The notes under the pieces: generated by a model | Seen by the model: the letters and a program-made list of their open reading frames with translations, nothing else | Database searches by the model: none | What the model was told of the DNA's origin: nothing | Assembly (NCBI RefSeq): GCF_014194695.1 | Contig: NZ_JACIAH010000003.1 | Span: forward strand, 62,001 to 126,000 | From: Rhizobium sp. BK399 | GTDB taxonomy: Bacteria > Pseudomonadota > Alphaproteobacteria > Rhizobiales > Rhizobiaceae | Direction: 5' to 3' | Length of the DNA stretch: 64,000 nucleotides | In this document: positions 63,570 to 64,000 of the stretch, piece by piece | Layout: every line of letters begins with the position of its first letter | How positions within the stretch are numbered: position 1 is the first letter of the stretch | Program-made: the position numbers and the translations under genes

Positions 63570-64000
63570 AGAGGTAACTCCACTTATGTTTGCCGTTTGG
63601 TCGGGTAGGCTCAGGCCGCTTAGCTAGCGCTGACGAATTCGAAGTGTATGAGGTGATTTTGTTTTTTTAAGCCACAATTTTAAGACCGTGGCGTTACGGC
63701 ATGTTTTTGGAGCCGCCGTTCAACTTTTTTGTTTTTAAGACTCTGCTGAAACAATCATACAATTCTTTGGCGATTTCGAACTAATCTCTGCGTGTACCAA
63801 TAAAAGTCTCTGGCATTGCTATCCGAGCCAAAGATACTGAAGTCTAGGACGTCAGAGCGGGGTGCCGGCAATTGCTGGTTTCCACTGTCGGCTTCTGAGA
63901 AAGGCCCGGTTTCTATTTGCAAAAAGGAGCCACCTATTGCATTGCACCATGCATTTTGCGCTGCACCAGCTAACCGTTTGAAATTAAAACTTTGTAATAA
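63570..64000. other. AT-rich non-coding region upstream of exoY
   Basis: No frame here looks coding. The stretch is distinctly AT-richer than the genes, with T runs near 63659-63667 and 63723-63735. A dyad GCCAC-N12-GTGGC lies at 63671-63692, and TGCACCA recurs at 63943-63949 and 63962-63968. In Sinorhizobium the exoY upstream region is a target of MucR, an AT-preferring zinc-finger regulator; this stretch has the right character, but I cannot pick out a site. Confidence 0.45.

Noticed and set aside
63943-63968. TGCACCA direct repeat near the right edge as an operator
   Set aside because: Only 7 bases, spacing of 19 does not fit a helical multiple, and the region is cut by the window edge.

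Overview
The window looks like chromosomal DNA of a Rhizobiaceae alphaproteobacterium of the Rhizobium, Sinorhizobium or Agrobacterium type. The evidence is high-GC coding sequence, a ctrA/chpT/sciP cell-cycle block with GANTC sites, an alphaproteobacterial rpoH, an eipA (DUF1134) gene, an rkpK-lpsL pair, and at the right edge an exoY-exoF-exoQ-exoZ block in the Sinorhizobium succinoglycan gene order. I see no rRNA, tRNA, CRISPR array, insertion sequence or phage module.

0-8 kb. cysQ, a DUF2793-like protein and an orphan LuxR regulator come first. The cell-cycle hub follows: sciP, a small GNAT gene preceded by tiny overlapping reading frames, fliJ divergent from ctrA, a divergent single-domain receiver, chpT and eipA. 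CtrA-like half-sites lie upstream of sciP, ctrA and eipA, and four GANTC sites lie in the ctrA promoter region. SciP, CtrA and ChpT are known parts of one circuit: CckA-ChpT phosphorelay to CtrA, with SciP restraining CtrA.

8-19 kb. Housekeeping genes: a membrane-anchored coiled-coil protein, a TrmH-type methyltransferase, an RluA-type pseudouridine synthase, rpoH, a large acidic single-pass membrane protein, purA, a DMT transporter, a two-domain GNAT protein and a GreA/GreB-like factor.

19-37 kb. Polysaccharide and defence genes. A leftward operon encodes a Wzz/BY-kinase-like protein, one GT4 glycosyltransferase, a GDP-mannose 3,5-epimerase homologue, a flippase, a polymerase and a WcaF-like acetyltransferase. 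It converges on a split SGNH hydrolase. Phosphomannomutase and manC a few kb away can supply GDP-mannose, and rkpK and lpsL supply UDP-glucuronate and UDP-galacturonate. Between them lie an mhqO/mhqD-like quinone-detoxification pair and ung.

37-59 kb. A GGDEF-EAL protein and a denD/ltnD-like sugar-acid pair lead into an export-rich stretch. It holds an RND pump whose operon begins with an alpha/beta-hydrolase lacking its catalytic Ser and His, two LysR regulators with SDR genes, mpg, a marR-emrA-emrB operon and a second RND pump. No outer-membrane TolC-type factor is present, so both RND pumps and EmrAB presumably share one encoded elsewhere.

59-64 kb. exoZ, exoQ, exoF and exoY run leftward, with a 430-bp AT-rich non-coding stretch upstream of exoY. 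Starts were adjusted by ribosome-binding site and conserved N-terminus. All functional calls rest on motif and family recognition by eye; no searches were run.
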